Assembly (NCBI RefSeq): GCF_018913985.1
Contig: NZ_JAHMHK010000001.1
Location: forward strand, 1-64,000
Length of the DNA stretch: 64,000 nucleotides
Source: Mycoplasma zalophidermidis
Lineage (GTDB): Bacteria > Bacillota_I > Bacilli_A > Mycoplasmatales > Metamycoplasmataceae
Direction: 5' to 3'
Shown here piece by piece: positions 9,232 through 23,352 of this stretch. Both the position numbers and the translations under genes were made by a program. The notes beneath the pieces were generated by a model. That model did no database searches, was not told where the DNA came from, and saw only the letters and a program-made list of their open reading frames with translations. Each line of letters begins with the position of its first letter. Positions within the stretch are counted from its first letter, which is position 1.

Positions 9232-12126
9232 CTATTTAATTAATGTTGGCAAGTCAGGTGATGGACGATTTGCCACATCATATGCATATTGCAATGAATA
9301 AGCAAATAAACTTTCAGTACCATTTACTCTTGAAACTTCTCAATATGTATCAACTTCCATTAACGGAATTACTGGTGCGGCTTCTCTAACTATTTTTTCG
9401 AATCCAGCAATAACTGCAAACCCATTAACCTCAGTTCAACCTTCATTTCTTTCTTCGTCTGTGTATTGTGCGGAGAAGAATTTCATATGACGCTTAGTAT
9501 AATCATTTAAGTTTTCTCCGTTGTACATAACAGATAAATCAACTATTTTATCTCAAACATTTGGGCTCTTAGGTTGCACACCCAAGATTCTCAATCTTTG
9601 TTTTAAGTTTTCAATCTCTTTAGCTTTCTGAAGATCAAGTATTACTAATTTATTATTTTTATCTCTTGAATATCCCATTTTCGTGAAATAATCATGATAT
9701 GTTCAACTGCCGGCAGGATTATTTCTGAATCCTGTTGTTTTTTGTTGTTTTGAATTGATTTCATCAGGTTTTAGAAAAACTCTGATGTAAGAATAAATAT
9801 CGCTACCGAAGGCATCAAAGTTACGATATATTAAATCATATTTACCAGTTGTACGTCAGTCCTCATAAACATTCTCAGGTAAGTTTTTAATATCAATGTT
9901 GATATAATTGCCGAAAGCTTTGGCCATAAAATCTTTTAGAGCCAATCCGGCATTTTTTTGTTCATCAGTTGAATTCGAAATGAATTTCAATGTAATTTGT
10001 TTTTCGTTAGGATGAGATTTTTTGAATTCTTCTAGAAATGCACGAGCAACCTCTAGGTGGTATGCTTTATCGGTTCTGTTTACAGTTTCAAATCTCATTG
10101 ATTTAGAAATATGATCGATATGTGCGTAGTTTTGAACCGGAATTGGAATTCCTCATTTTTTATCCTGGGCTTCCTGTTTAGCTTTTTGATAAATAAATTG
10201 GTTAAGGTAATTAGTTTTATCGCTTGAATCTTCAGGATAACTACCATATTTTGTGTACATATAGTCGTGGTCAAAACCAGATTCAACAGCATCACCATAG
10301 CTAGACGAAGCTTGACCAAAGGCTGTTCAAGTTATAACTGGGAATGAAGATGATCAACCTACGATATTTAACATATCATTTCTATCAATGGCATAATAAA
10401 TTGCATTTCTTAAATTGATATCATTAACAACAGAATTTGAGTTAGTTTCTTTATCTAAGTTGAAAGCCAGAGCAATCGTACCGAAACCATTTGATTTCTT
10501 CATATATTTTCTAGTTTTTAAATCAGCCCAATATTTCCATTGAAGTACTGGTGGAATTTTAGAAGCTGATATATAACCATCTTCATACATTGCTGAGTTA
10601 ATATTTGGGTCGTTAGAAAAGTAAATTTTGATTTTGTTGCTAATTGTTTTACTTGATGAATAATATTGTTTATTTTTTTCTAGCGAAATAAAACCTTGGG
10701 GTCCCAAAACTAAATCTTTGATATTGAATGGACCGTTAGTTAAGAAATGAGATTGTTTCAAACCAAACTCTCTAATTCCGCCAATTGATTCAACAAAACG
10801 ACGATTAATTGGAATGATAATATTTGAAATATCATGATATGCATTATTGATATCAGTAGGTTGATACTCGTCGTAGGCTATTCTTAAAGTGAATTCATCT
10901 AAAGCTAGTACTCTATTGGTAAAATAATGTTTAGGTTTAAGTTTTTTGATAAATTCATTATCTAAAGTTGTTTGCCCGTTAGGCAACAAGTTTCTATACA
11001 ACTTATTGACTTTTTCAGTATATAACTCTGTATTTTCATCAGAAAATTCAATATCACCAAGTTTATGTTTAAGAGCACGTGATTGTTCCAATAAATCCTT
11101 AAATTCCTTAGACGGCGTTTGTTTAGGATCGAAATATAGGTATTTCTTAACTTTGGTTGGAATTCTTTGAGGTATTGACTCTAATTCTTTATCTGAGTGA
11201 AGATTCACTGAATACTCTGGGTTGGGTAACATTAAAACTGTTTCATCTTTTTCAAAGTTGAAGTCAGGTGAATAAGGAATTGCTCCCAGCACAGTTTTAT
11301 TGTCAATATTTCAATACATTCTGCCTGAATAAAACCCAAGATTTAAGGCAGCTTTTTTGATATTTTCTACTTCTTTTTCATCACCTTCAACTTGACTTGA
11401 TCAAGGTTGATAACTTGGGTCGAAAACATCATATACTCACTCACCATTAACTTTTATTAATGGCGGGTATGCAAACGGATTTTTGTAAGCAACGGCATGT
11501 TTTTGAATGTATTCTTGTTGTGCCTGCATAATTTCACTTGATGATTGAAATTTTCTTTGTAACATAGTTGTTACTTTTTGAGAACCTGTTTCAAGGTCAA
11601 AAATATAGTGCATAGCATCAATATAATCATCAGCCCTAACTAAATCCCCGTTGCTTCATTTACTCTGTCCATCGTTTAATAAAACATTTAAAGATAAGAA
11701 TTTGTTTGACGGTGTTTGCACGCCGTGTACTGCCAAATACTCAGATTGGTCTGTTGTGATGGTGCCCGGCGCTGAACCGAATCCATCTAAGGCATAAAAT
11801 CTACCTGAGTTTTCTGGATTCGGGTTGTCTAGTAAGTATTTATCAAATGAACCATCCTCACTAGTTTGATAAATACCCATGTTAATTTTAGGAATATTTG
11901 CAAGTCTTTTAATTGACTCATTTGGACCAGATTTCAAAGGTGATTCAACTAACGATGGTAAAACTCTATTAACAGATGGATATTTAATGTAATTAAGTGA
12001 ATTAATTGGGTCAGTTGCTAAACCTAAGTCATAGTCTTTTTTATTAGCACATGATAAAACACTCAAAGGTACAATCATGGCAGTAATAGATAAACTTGAT
12101 TTTATTAATAAATTATTTTTCTTCAT
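9232..12126 (-). CDS. oppA: Oligopeptide-binding lipoprotein OppA
   Basis: A 964-aa surface lipoprotein. The signal peptide ends in the lipobox SVLSC with Cys26 as the lipid anchor, then CANKKDYDLGLATDPINSLNYI. The large solute-binding domain includes LRNAIYYAIDRNDMLNIVG and FNIKDLVLGPQGF, the pattern of family 5 extracellular binding proteins; mycoplasma OppA is usually this long (about 950-1000 aa). It is the substrate receptor for OppBCDF and may have ectonucleotidase or adhesion roles as reported in related species, which I cannot check here. AAGGAG precedes the ATG, only 12 bases after the giant PDxFFG gene, so the two should be co-transcribed. Confidence 0.88.
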
Positions 12127-12138
12127 GTTGCTCCTTTA

Positions 12139-15100
12139 TTATTTTGTCCCATTAAATTGAACACCAACTTTAAATACTGGTGTATTTTTACCATTAATAT
12201 CTTTAATATAAACAGCAGTTGGTGCTTGAGAAAATGTTTTACCGTTTTCCGAAATACTTTGATTTGAACCTAAATCAATTTCAAGTGTTTTATTTCCAAG
12301 CTCATTATCTGAAAAGTAAATTTCATACTCGTGATTTGGAGTTAGTAATTTATTTGAATAATTCGACATTATTCCGTAATCAGAAACTCATGCAACAAAT
12401 CCTTTACCTTTATGATGTCCGTTAGAATCTGTGTAGTCATAGACTTCATCCTTTAATCAGTGACGAGACGCCGGATTAGTTTCATTATTTACGTGTTGTG
12501 TTGTGTAATAAAACATATTACTACTGTGATTTTTATTGATTTTTAGTGTTTTTATTTCGCTGGTAACTAAATCTTTGAATACTAGATAGTTTGCTTTTTT
12601 GGCATCTTCTGAGTTTAAGTAACCAAACATAGCGATAGCATCCTTATCTGTATGTCTTCAAATATTTGATAGGTTACGTAATCCAACACCTTGCGATTGA
12701 ATGTAATATTGTCAATAAGCTTTAGCACGATTTGTAACCTTTTTACCTTCTAAATCGGTAATTGAAATAGTATCATCTGCAATCGGATTCCCTTCATCAT
12801 CATAAATTCTAAAATTAAGCACATCTCTATATCAACGGTCTTTAAATCAACCATTATTAATTGATTTAAATTTTCCAAAATATGTAGATTGTCTTGTTGA
12901 ATCGTTTGAAAAACTTGTTTTTTTGGCCATGTCGCTAGGAATAAATTCCATACCTAATTTATCAGCTCTAAGTTTTCCTTCAGCATCTTTTCGAGTTTCA
13001 TAATTAGTAATTGTAGAAATAATAGAATGTTGGTTTGAAGAGTTCATTTCAATTAATGCTTTATTTCATTTCGCAGTAGGTTGGCCATCGATAACATACT
13101 CAAGACCTGTGTTAGATTCATTTACTCCACTAATAAAACTTGGTAGGTTTCTAAATTGCGAGTTTGAAGGAGAATATGTAATTTGTAAATTATCACGGTT
13201 GATTACTTCAGCGAATGAATAAGTATAGTCTGAGAAAAATTCATTGAATTTACGTTCTGTTTTTGTTTTGAAATATGAAACAACATCATCAGAAGGTTTG
13301 GCTTTTTTGGTAATACCTTTCACAAATGCTAACAAAATATCTTTAAGTGAGAATTTACCTAATCTAAAATTGTAAAGTAGTTGAGTTGAATACATTTGTG
13401 TTTTGTTATCAAGTATTAACTCATCAAACATAGTAAATTGATTTAAATCAACGCCATTTTGGTCAGCGAATTCTTTAAATGTATTAAATAATTCCTTTAC
13501 AGAAATTTCTCAATTTGCTCTATCAGGATTTTGTTTACCAACTACAACATCATCAGATTTTCAAAGTCCGTACCCTAAATCTTTATCAAAAATTCAACCA
13601 TAAGTTAACTCATTTTGACTATTTTCATTGATTTTACTATCGATTTCGCCTAAAGTTAACTCTTTGACAAATAATGCAAGTTTTGAGTTAATAAATCTGT
13701 TCATTACCTCATTGGCCAATAATTGTTCATCATTAGAATTAATCAATGCTGTAAGTCTTGCTTTTTCCTCTGAAGAAAGCGTTTTTGCTGATGCTAATGA
13801 TTTAGTTAAGTTTGATGAAAATATTTTTAAATTAAATCTTTCTTTTACATACTCTAAATCTCAGTTAACTACTCTGTTATCTGGATCTAATTTTGCCTTT
13901 GTTGTATCAACACTAGCGAATTTCATAAATTGTTTATAGTCATTAAATGTAATGTTGTAACCATATTCTTTTTTGCCGGCTTTGACTACGTAATAACTTC
14001 CAAATAATGATTTTTCAACATCCTGCGAAAGAATTGATTCGTTGATTTTTAAGGATTTCATCTCTCAAAAGGCTGGGAAAGATTCATATTTAGGGTTGTT
14101 ATTTACAATAGAACCGTCAGCCTTAACCATTAAATAGCTATGTTGATTAGCTTTATTTCCAACCAATTGAGAAATATAAGGTTTGAATCAGTTTAAAATA
14201 GGTTTTTGATGCAATTCTTTAAGAGTTGATAAATCCAATTCTTCTTCAAGGAAACCTCACGAGATTGCTTCAGGTAATTTTACGTTTGGCAGATATTGTT
14301 CAGATTCACTTAATCATAGCGATTGTTTACCGCCGGCCGAAACAAGTTCTAATGTCGAGCCGTTACCTAAATACATTGCGACAAGTAAATTGTTAAGATT
14401 TTGTTCTTCTTTTTTAACCCCATCAAAAGCATTTAAGTAATATACTTCTTGGAATGATTCTTTAAAATTAGGGTCTTTTGAAGGATTTGACGGGTCGAAT
14501 AGCACATCTCCGTTTACATCATAAAATTTAGCTATTTCATAATTATCATGAATATAACCTTTTGATTTATCTCTTGATTTCAAATGATCAATATATGGCA
14601 ATAACATTGCTTTATTGTAATTTGGATCGATTGAAGGAAAAATTTCAGCGTAACTTGGATATGCAATTGAAGTTTTAGGTTTTGTTGATGTATCTGTTGT
14701 GGCAAAGTCTCAACCATTAATCACAAATTCTTCAACTATCAATGATCTAATTGTGTCAATTGCCTCTTGAATTTTGTCATTAACAAACTTAATAGTTACA
14801 TTATTACCTTCAGCATCAACTTGATAATATGAACTTCTTGGATCTTCAAAATCAATATTCAACGGAACATTAACTATCGGGGTTCCATCAACATTGTAAA
14901 CAAGAACTTTTGTAATCTTTTTAAATTTGCCTTCGGCATTTCTTTCACCTTCAACAATCTTAGGTAATGCCACGCCGTTAACATCTTCAAATTCAATAAA
15001 ATTGCCTTTTCCGTCTTTTATTACGCCTTTTAACATATCGAGCGAAGCTTTTTTGAATCTTCATTTTCCGTCGGCGTCTTTAACCATGTATTTTACTGGG

Positions 15101-18100
15101 AATTGATTATCTGAAAATTTCGTTGGGTTTAGCGTTCCAGAGTTTTGGTCTAAAGTATTCATCAATCAAAGGTCAAATACTTCTAATCATTTTTTGTCTT
15201 CCGGTGTATCAATACCATTAGCTTGTCTACGCAATTTGGTTGCTTCAACTAAACCTTCATAAGTTTGCAAGAAACGACGTTTTTTGTTTTCCATCGCTTG
15301 CTTAAGATCTTCGTGGCCTATCTTATGACCTCAGACATCCTCAGGGTTTTCAACAGTGCTTTTATCTGTAATGACCTTACCATTAACTTTTTTAGGTTGG
15401 TTGTAAAGCAAGTATTCACCTTCATTATTTTCTGAAACAACATTAGGCTGGTTCAATAGTGGTGATGAATTTAATTTTAGGTGTGTTCTTGCTTTAAGAT
15501 ACAAGTCAAGTGCTTTTCTTGAATAGTAGTTTTGAATATTTGGGGTGGCGCCAGGTAATAGAGCTGAACCATAAATTGGCTTTTCACCTTTATCGCCTAA
15601 ATCTTGAGCAGAGTTTAATGTAATATGATGACCATACTCGTGAGCAGCAACGAATTTTAAAAAGTCAATTGAAATACCTTTATATTCAGTATTATTCATT
15701 GCCAGCAATGCCCATAAACCAACACGAGAATCGGGTGTAAATCCTAAATATTTTCCTTTTTCAACTTTGTATTCAATAACTCCGTCAGCATTTAGTTTTT
15801 TAACTAAATGTTCGCCTTCTAATCACTCGCCTGCTCATGGAATCTTATTTAATAATGTATTTGTAAAATTATCGTAAGCTTCAACATAAACATTATAAGT
15901 AGGTACACTAATTGTTTGACCATTTTCGTCGACAATTAGTTTGCTTCCTTCTTCTTTAATAATTGAAGGTTGAACTACTGCTTTATAGCCTAAAACATCA
16001 AAAAGTTCCTTAACTTGTTCAAGTTTAGAATCACCAACATTATCACTAGTGTTAGCATCTATATTAAATTTTAAATATTTAGTTGACATGTAGTTATCAT
16101 ATTTATCATTTTTAACCAGTTGTTTTTCCTTCAAGGTTAATATCAATTTTGTTCCTTGTTTTTGAACGCTATTTAACTGCATTCTATGAATGTATTTTTG
16201 AACAAATTGGTCAACATTTGTATCGTTTTTGATTATTCCTAAATTTGTTAATTTATCAATTAATTCAATTTTTGTGGAAGCAACAATCAGCGGATTTGTG
16301 CTGTTTATCTCATTACCTTCACCAGTCAATAGTGGTTCATGTCATTTTTTATTTTTTTGGTCAAGTTCTCAAATTTGTTTTGCTACAGAAACTGCTTTTT
16401 CAAATGTGGTTTCGTATTTTTCGTCAGCAATATTAAAACTATTAGCATTAGTTAAAAGTTTTTGTAAGAATTCAATTGGTTTTTGAATAAATTCATCATT
16501 ATTAGCAAATAATTTTGTTTTAGTTTCGGTATAAATTTGTAGACTCTTATTGAAGCGATCAACTTGAGCTTTAGTGTATACATCTTTTAAAGGCGACGAA
16601 TCTTTGCTAAATGAAAAAATAAAATTATCATTATTTTCGAAATCAGTAAATGTTCAAGCTTGTTTTAAAACTGAAATTTTATTCAAAGTGTTATAAACTT
16701 GTCCATCTTCGAACTTATTATTTTCCGCTAAATATTCATAGTAAAGTTGGTTGTTTTGCAACAAAACCAATTCCTTTTGTTTTTTATTTTTTTCATCTTG
16801 TGTTGGTAAATTATTAATTTCTGATTGCAATTTAGTTACTTTAGTTTTATAGTCTTGAGCTTTAGCATAATTCAATTCAAAATTAGATTTTTGGTATGCA
16901 ATAAGCGGGTTGAATAAAACAGCGATATATTTTCTATGGCTATTATTTGTCGTACCATCTAAATTATATTTTCTAAAAATTGGACTAGAAACTAATGAGA
17001 AGTAATCAGTAATCATCTCATCAAAAATTCCACGATCCGCAGTTGTGCTATAAATTTTACTTTCATATGATTTAACATAATCTAAAGCGTTCTTTGCTTC
17101 CACTAAAATTTTAGATGTAGTTGATTCATTGTTGGCAAGATTCTTATTGAAAATATCAATGCTTTCAAATGCTGTAGCAACTAGCTCATTCATTAATTTT
17201 GATATTTCAGAATTACTTAAGTCAACTGAAGATAATTTTGATAATAAGACTGATAATTGCTTGTCATATAGCTGCAATTGAGATTTGGTGTAACTATCAA
17301 AATCGGATTTATATTCTTTAGAGATTTTAACCATTTGAGAATATGAAGAAATAATATTAGATAAAATTTTTGCAACTTTTATTTTATAAGTTTCAATGTT
17401 TGTTTGAATTTGTTTTCTTGTAACATCAATATCAGCCATAACTGATTTAAATGATTCTAATGAACCAACTAAATCGTTATCTTCTGTAATTAACTTAACA
17501 ATTTCGTTATACAAAATCTTTTCTTTTGTTTTTTCGTCTTCGTATTCGACTAAAGATTTCAAAGTCATCACTTTAACATACTGATCGACATCTAGCTTAT
17601 AATTGTTTCCTAAATCAGTCAGTTCTTGAATTGCCTTTTTAAATTCAGCAACAAATTTATCAAAACCTTTTGCGTTAACTTTATTATTAATTGAATCTGA
17701 TTTTTTGACTAGCCCCTTGTTTTTAATGAAGGAATCTTTGATTGTATTAAATTCTTGATTATCTTTTGCCAAAGATGATTCAAGTGTCTCTTTAGGTTCA
17801 TTATAGTCGTTTTTAACTGTTTTAAGCTCGGGAGCATAAACATAAAACTGTTTAGTTTGAGTATCACTTTGCGAACGTAAAAAACCATCAATATTTACAT
17901 ATTCACGTCAATTTATTTGATTTAAATTAGATATCTGTGATAGTTCATCAAGAGCAATTAATTGCGTTGGTAAAAATCCTAAGTCGTTTGAGTAGTAAAC
18001 ATAATCATTGGATTCTGGCTCTAATTTGGCAAAGTTATTGCCGCCTAATATTTCATTATAAAATTTGAATAAAGGTCTATTTTGAGAAATAAAATCACGT

Positions 18101-20055
18101 AATTCTTTAACATAATCTGCTTTTTGTTTAATATTAGAAAATTCGGTAACAGGTGTATTGAATTTTGAAGTTTTTACAACGTTAGCTAACTTGTATAAAC
18201 CAATTAGTGATTCAAGATGTTCAGGAGCAATTTTTGCTCTTCTAAGTATTTTGATTAATTCTTGATTAATCTTTGGTTCGTCCAATTTTGTAATTTTCTC
18301 AGTTAAGTCTTTAATTTTCTTATTTGCATTTTCTAATTCTTGGTCGCTAGGAATCATTTTTTTGTATTCTAAGATTTTTTCAACAGCAAAATTTACAAGT
18401 TGTTCTAGCTCATATTTATTTAATTCCAATGATTTATTTTCTTTTTCGATTTTGAATATTTCAAAGTTTTTTTGCTTTTTAATTACTTCGTCAGTTGATG
18501 AATTAATCTCTGCACTCAATTTTGTAATTTTATCTTTATTAGATGCTATTTTATTGTTTAAATCTTCTAATTGTTTTTGTGAGTTTACTTTATGCTCATT
18601 AAATTTATTGATAATTTCATCATAATCTTTATTTTTTTCAATAATGACTTTATTTGCGATTGTAATTTGCTTTCTTAGATCTTTGATTGAGTCAAGATCT
18701 TCCACTAATTGCACAAATCTATCTTTATTTAAAATATTAAAATAAATGTTATTAGCGAATTTATTTGAAAAAAGAGTCTGGATATCACTTTCTAAATTGC
18801 TATATTCTCTTTGGCCTCTTTCTAACCCGTGTGTAATGCTTTCAACATTTTCAGCACTAGCAAAATGATCACCTTGTTGATATTGAACATTTTCAATTGA
18901 ATCGAAAAGTGCAAATGATGTCCCATCATTAAAAATTATTTTTAGATACTCATCTTCAGCACCGAATTCTTTCGCATCAATATTCGAGGTATAAACTGTG
19001 TCCACAATTGTTTTCTTAACAAATTTAAAGTTGTTTATATTTTTCAAAACTCCATTCTTATCATTGTTTTGGTATTTTTGAGCTAATTTAGCAAATTTTT
19101 CTTGCGCTTCTTTTTCATTATCAGCAAATACAACTGAGATGTAATTACTTTGGATATTTAGTCTAGATTTTTCGATATCGCTAAACGAATTATCTTTAAT
19201 AATTGATGGTAAATCACCGGAAATTGCAAATACAGATTTATTTAATAAACCACGTTTATCATTAATTGTTCTAAAAGATTGTGTTTTTAAGGTTTCGTCT
19301 GAAATATTAGTTAAAGAATTATATTGAGCAATACTTTCTAAAAATTTTGTTAATTCAGAACCTGAAAGTAATTTTTTATTAATTTTATAAAGCAATGAGT
19401 CAGTCGCGTTTCCAGATCCTCCCAATTCACTGTGCAATGGAATAGAACCAAAAAACGCATCAGGGAAAAACTTGATGGTAGTATATTCTTTATCCTTATT
19501 TGAGTGAGAACCTAGTGTTATATTGTTACCGTTTAATTCAACACCTTTGACAATTGAAAATTCCTTAAGGGTGATAATTTCTGGACCTCACGAAACATTC
19601 TTCATAAATCATTGAGTGAATTCGTAAAAATCTTTAGCGCTTACAGCTTCAATATATTCATTGTAAAAATCAAACATACCGTATCTGATATTCAAGAATG
19701 GCATTGCATGATTTTCATTGTAATAAATTTTTAAGAATTCATTATAGTCCACTCATTTATCTTTGTATTTAACTGAACCATCAGGGCCTTTGTTCGGGTC
19801 AAATTCTCCGATTGTTTTATCTTTATCTGTATTGACAAAAGATAAAACGGCGCCAACGCTAGGGTCGACAAATTCGTTCTTAAGTTCTTTAGCTTCTGTC
19901 CCTTTTTCTAAAACCGGTTTAGTTGAATTGTATTTCATAATCCCAATTGTTGCTGCTGAAGCAAGCACAATAATTCCAAGTGAAATAGCATATTTAGGTC
20001 ACACTAACGTTCTTCAATTAAAAGGTTTTTTACTTTTATTTTTCTTTTCCTTCAT
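12139..20055 (-). CDS. Giant PDxFFG-type surface protein with HEXXH metalloprotease motif
   Basis: One unbroken code-4 frame of 2,638 aa. A Lys-rich start and a membrane helix at about residues 20-42 (ISLGIIVLASAATIGIM) anchor it with the bulk outside. PDAFFG at residues 198-203 inside FFPDAFFGSIPLHSELGG is the signature that names the mycoplasma PDxFFG family. Residues about 450-600 are Lys/Glu/Ile-rich with long heptads (coiled coil). HEYGHH at 1472-1477 in KFVAAHEYGHHITL is a zinc-protease HEXXH motif. The C-terminal third is beta-rich and ends FKVGVQFNGTK. The start has GAGGG 6 bases upstream. It is first in the operon with oppABCDF, suggesting extracellular proteolysis feeding peptide uptake. 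Protease activity is inferred from the motif only. Confidence 0.85.
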
Positions 20056-20163
20056 ATTCCCTCGCAATTAATATTCATATTAATTTATATATATAAATAA
20101 AATTATATATTAATATTTAATTAGCGTATAAAAATAGATAATTATTTATTTTTTACTAATTAC

Positions 20164-20193
20164 ACTGAAAAACGTGTATATTCGTAAATTTTA
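20164..20193. repeat. Short dispersed repeat, copy 1
   Basis: ACTGAAAAACGTGTATATTC and the bases after it match 60066-60096 at about 24 of 27 positions. It lies upstream of the PDxFFG-opp operon. Function unknown; could be a shared regulatory site or chance similarity in AT-rich DNA. Confidence 0.3.
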
Positions 20194-20228
20194 AGCAAAA
20201 AATAATTCGCACTGTTATAGAGCGAATT
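20194..20228 (-). terminator. Terminator of the 1,035-aa lipoprotein gene
   Basis: AATTCGC (20204-20210) pairs with GCGAATT (20222-20228). On the minus strand the stem is followed by ATTTTTT. It lies just after the lipoprotein stop and so separates it from the PDxFFG-opp operon. Confidence 0.65.
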
Positions 20229-20244
20229 AATATTATTTTTTTGT

Positions 20245-23200
20245 TTATTTTAGATACTCTTCGTATAGATCATTCATAACCGAACTTAACGCAAATGATT
20301 TAGCATATAGTAATAATAGAGAAGCAGCATCAAAACGATCGTAGTTATCATCCAACCCTCAATATTGGTCTGCACCAAATCTAATGAACTTGTTTCCAAA
20401 ATGAATGTCTCTTGATTTTAGTTCATTTAACCATGTATAGTATGCTTCTCTTTTTTGCAATAAATCTGATTTTAGCTCATCTTTTTTATCTGAATTTTTA
20501 CCATTAAATCAATCTATTAATGCTTTAGCATAGTTTGTTTCTAACTCAGTGAACTTAGCATGAATTTCTGGAATAAGTTTCGGATCAGCAACATCTCAAG
20601 TCTCGTCATTGCTTTCCACCTTCATAATTTGTTTGTATTCTGAGTATTTTGTAATTGATTTTAATTCATTTTCCAGTCAAAGAGCGAAAGGGTCATTTTT
20701 AAATTGTTCTTTTTGTAATTTATTTTTTTCAAAATCTGATCTCATAGTTTTAGATCAATAACGCAATAGAATATAAACCTCATGTCCCGAAAATACCTTG
20801 CCATATGTTGGAATATTTTCCATCTTCTTTTTAGCTCTTCTTATTTCATTATCGTAAGAATCTAAAGTTTCTTTCAACACATCTACAATTGGCGGATTAT
20901 TGTCTGATACAGATCCAAATTTTTGTTTATTTTCTTTACTTAATTTGACAATTGAATCAATAATGGCTTTTCAACTTTCGTCATTTATAGTTGCTGCCTT
21001 AGTTTTAAATTCTTCCACTTTTGTTTTAAAACTACTAATTTGCTCATTTAATAACTGTTTTAATTCTGATGAATTTTCTAAATATTCTCAATCTCTTCCA
21101 TATTCAGTAATGGTTTTAAATGTTTCAATAATAGCACCAATTTGAACTAACTTGTCATTTACGAATTTTATAGCATTATCTTTAGATGCAAATTCATTAG
21201 AAATAAATTGGTCGTAAATTCCAACAATTTGATTTAGTATTTTGATTGCTGGTTCGTAATATTCATCACCAGGCGTTAAATAAGAATTCTTAGCCAAAAT
21301 ATTGAATTTTCCATAGAAAGAATCAATGGTTGTGCCTTCTTTACCACCATAAATATTTGCAATCACTAATTTTCCATGATTAATAATGACTTCAATTTCA
21401 TTTTTTAAATTTTGTTCATCTAATGTAGATGACAATGAATGTAATTTTTGAACTTCCTTATTAAAATCTGTAATCAATTTAACAATTTTTTTAGCACCAT
21501 CATCTCCATACATGTGAGCTCATACTCCAACAGGAGAGTTAGTATTCTGATTTACAGTTAAATCAAAATTCTTTGTAAATGTGTCAGAAACATTTTTACT
21601 TGCAGATGATAATTCTTGAATGAATTGAATTGCAGAATTTTTATTTGTAAATTGATGTTGAAGTTTAAGTGTTTCAATAAGAGTTTTTTGTTCTTGTAAA
21701 TTGCTATTATCACGTTCTTTATTTTTTTTCGCTGATTCAATTAGAGCTTGATATTTTGAGGAGTTATCCCATTTTAATAGATTTTTAAGGTTGTCAGTTT
21801 CTATGTTTTCTTCCAAATCTGTATGTAAATTAACTAAATTTTTAACAATTGTAAATTCTTTTACAAGCACTAAATATTCTTGATATCTAGCAAAGGATTG
21901 AGTAAAAGTTTCGTGATTCATATCGAAAATTGCTTTTATTTTTGTTTGGAATTCTCTAATCAATGAACTGAAAAGCAATTTTTTGGCATTTGAATCTTTA
22001 TTGCTTTTAGTGGTCAATTCACCAATGAATTTAGCAGCCAAAGAAGCATTGTTATTTAAGTTGAAATTGCTATCGACTTTGTCATTCATTTCTCTTTTTG
22101 CTGATGAATTATCTATCAATAAACCTTTAAATAATGTTTCTTTAGAAGAATCGATGAATTTTTGGAATTTTTCTTTAGTAGAATATTCCGTGAAGTATTC
22201 TAGATTGCCTTCTTGCGTTGCGGATACTAATGTGTTTGTGATATCTCTGATTTCGTCAAACAGCTTTTTATAACGTACAGAATAAATAAAATCTATACCT
22301 CTGTTAACTAGAAATGACTTATACTGAGCAACCAAATCAGTTAATTGTTTTTTAGCACTATCAATAAAGTCTTTGTCAACAATTTTTTTATAAACTGGGA
22401 ATAACGACATTTTAAAATCTGATAACTTGTACTGTGGCATTAATGATCTTTGGTGAGTTGAATTACCATTAATAATTTTTTCGATAACGCCATCTTTTTC
22501 ATTTTCTAATTTATATCAATTTGAAATTTGATGAGACAATAGTGCAGATTTTTTGGCATCTTCGTATTGTTTTTTGTAATTGTTTAAATTTTCAATTAAT
22601 TTTGCTTTAATCTCACCACCATTGTTACCTTGTGTATTATAAGCGTCATCGACTTTTGAACTAACTTGTTCAATAATTCTTGAAATATCATTTATTCTTC
22701 AATCAAAAAGAGCATCAATTAATGGGCTTTTAGGTTTGGCAATAGTCACAGGATTTTGCGGATTATCAACATATTTTGCAACCAATTCAGCTCTTTTTAA
22801 ATTAAATAAAATCTTATTTTGTCAAAATCATACATTTTTAGAATTTTCCTCTATATTTTCTAAATCAGAAATTTCTTCAGTAACTTGTGTAGAAATTTTA
22901 TCAAATAGTTCTTTATTTTCCTTAAACGCATCTGGGCTTTGTTCAGCCATTGCATTAGGGAAATCATCCTTAAGAAAGGTGACAACTAATTTAAATAACT
23001 CCTTAGCAGATAAATTATTAGTTTCAATTTCAGTACCATTTAATAAATCAATTTCTTTTTGCAAATTATTAATTTCTTCTATTTTATTATTTACTTCCTC
23101 TTGAGCAAGCTCAACATCAACAGATTGTTGTGCAATTTTTTGTTTTAAATCAGCCAATTCCGATTCAAGTTTTTCTTTTTGTTGATTGCTATCTTTTTGT

Positions 23201-23352
23201 TGATTCTGCAAGCTCTGTAATTCCTTCTTTAAATTAATTACAATAGTTGCATCATTAACATTTTCGCCACTTGAGTTACATGCCGCGCCTAAAAAGGCAC
23301 TAGACACAGTAGCTAATGCAGTTAATGATAATAACAGATTTCTTTTTTTCAT
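20245..23352 (-). CDS. Large coiled-coil lipoprotein, function unknown
   Basis: A 1,035-aa predicted surface lipoprotein. The signal peptide MKKRNLLLSLTALATVSSAF ends in LGAAC with Cys25 as the lipid-modified residue. Residues about 38-110 are a Gln/Lys/Glu/Leu heptad coiled coil (LKKELQSLQNQQKDSNQQK and on). The rest is largely helical, rich in Lys, Asn and Phe, and ends NDLYEEYLK. No enzyme motif or known repeat family was recognised. Twelve or so TGA Trp codons fit code 4. It has its own terminator and a long structured leader, so it is a single-gene unit lying upstream of the PDxFFG-opp operon on the same strand. A role in the cell surface is likely from the lipobox; anything more would be a guess. 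Confidence 0.8.

Noticed and set aside
10095-10319. 74-residue minus-strand open frame inside oppA
   Set aside because: It is out of frame with the 964-aa OppA, which is open through the region in code 4.
16229-16486. Plus-strand open frames inside the PDxFFG gene
   Set aside because: Shadows of the minus-strand gene; no ribosome sites or recognisable motifs.
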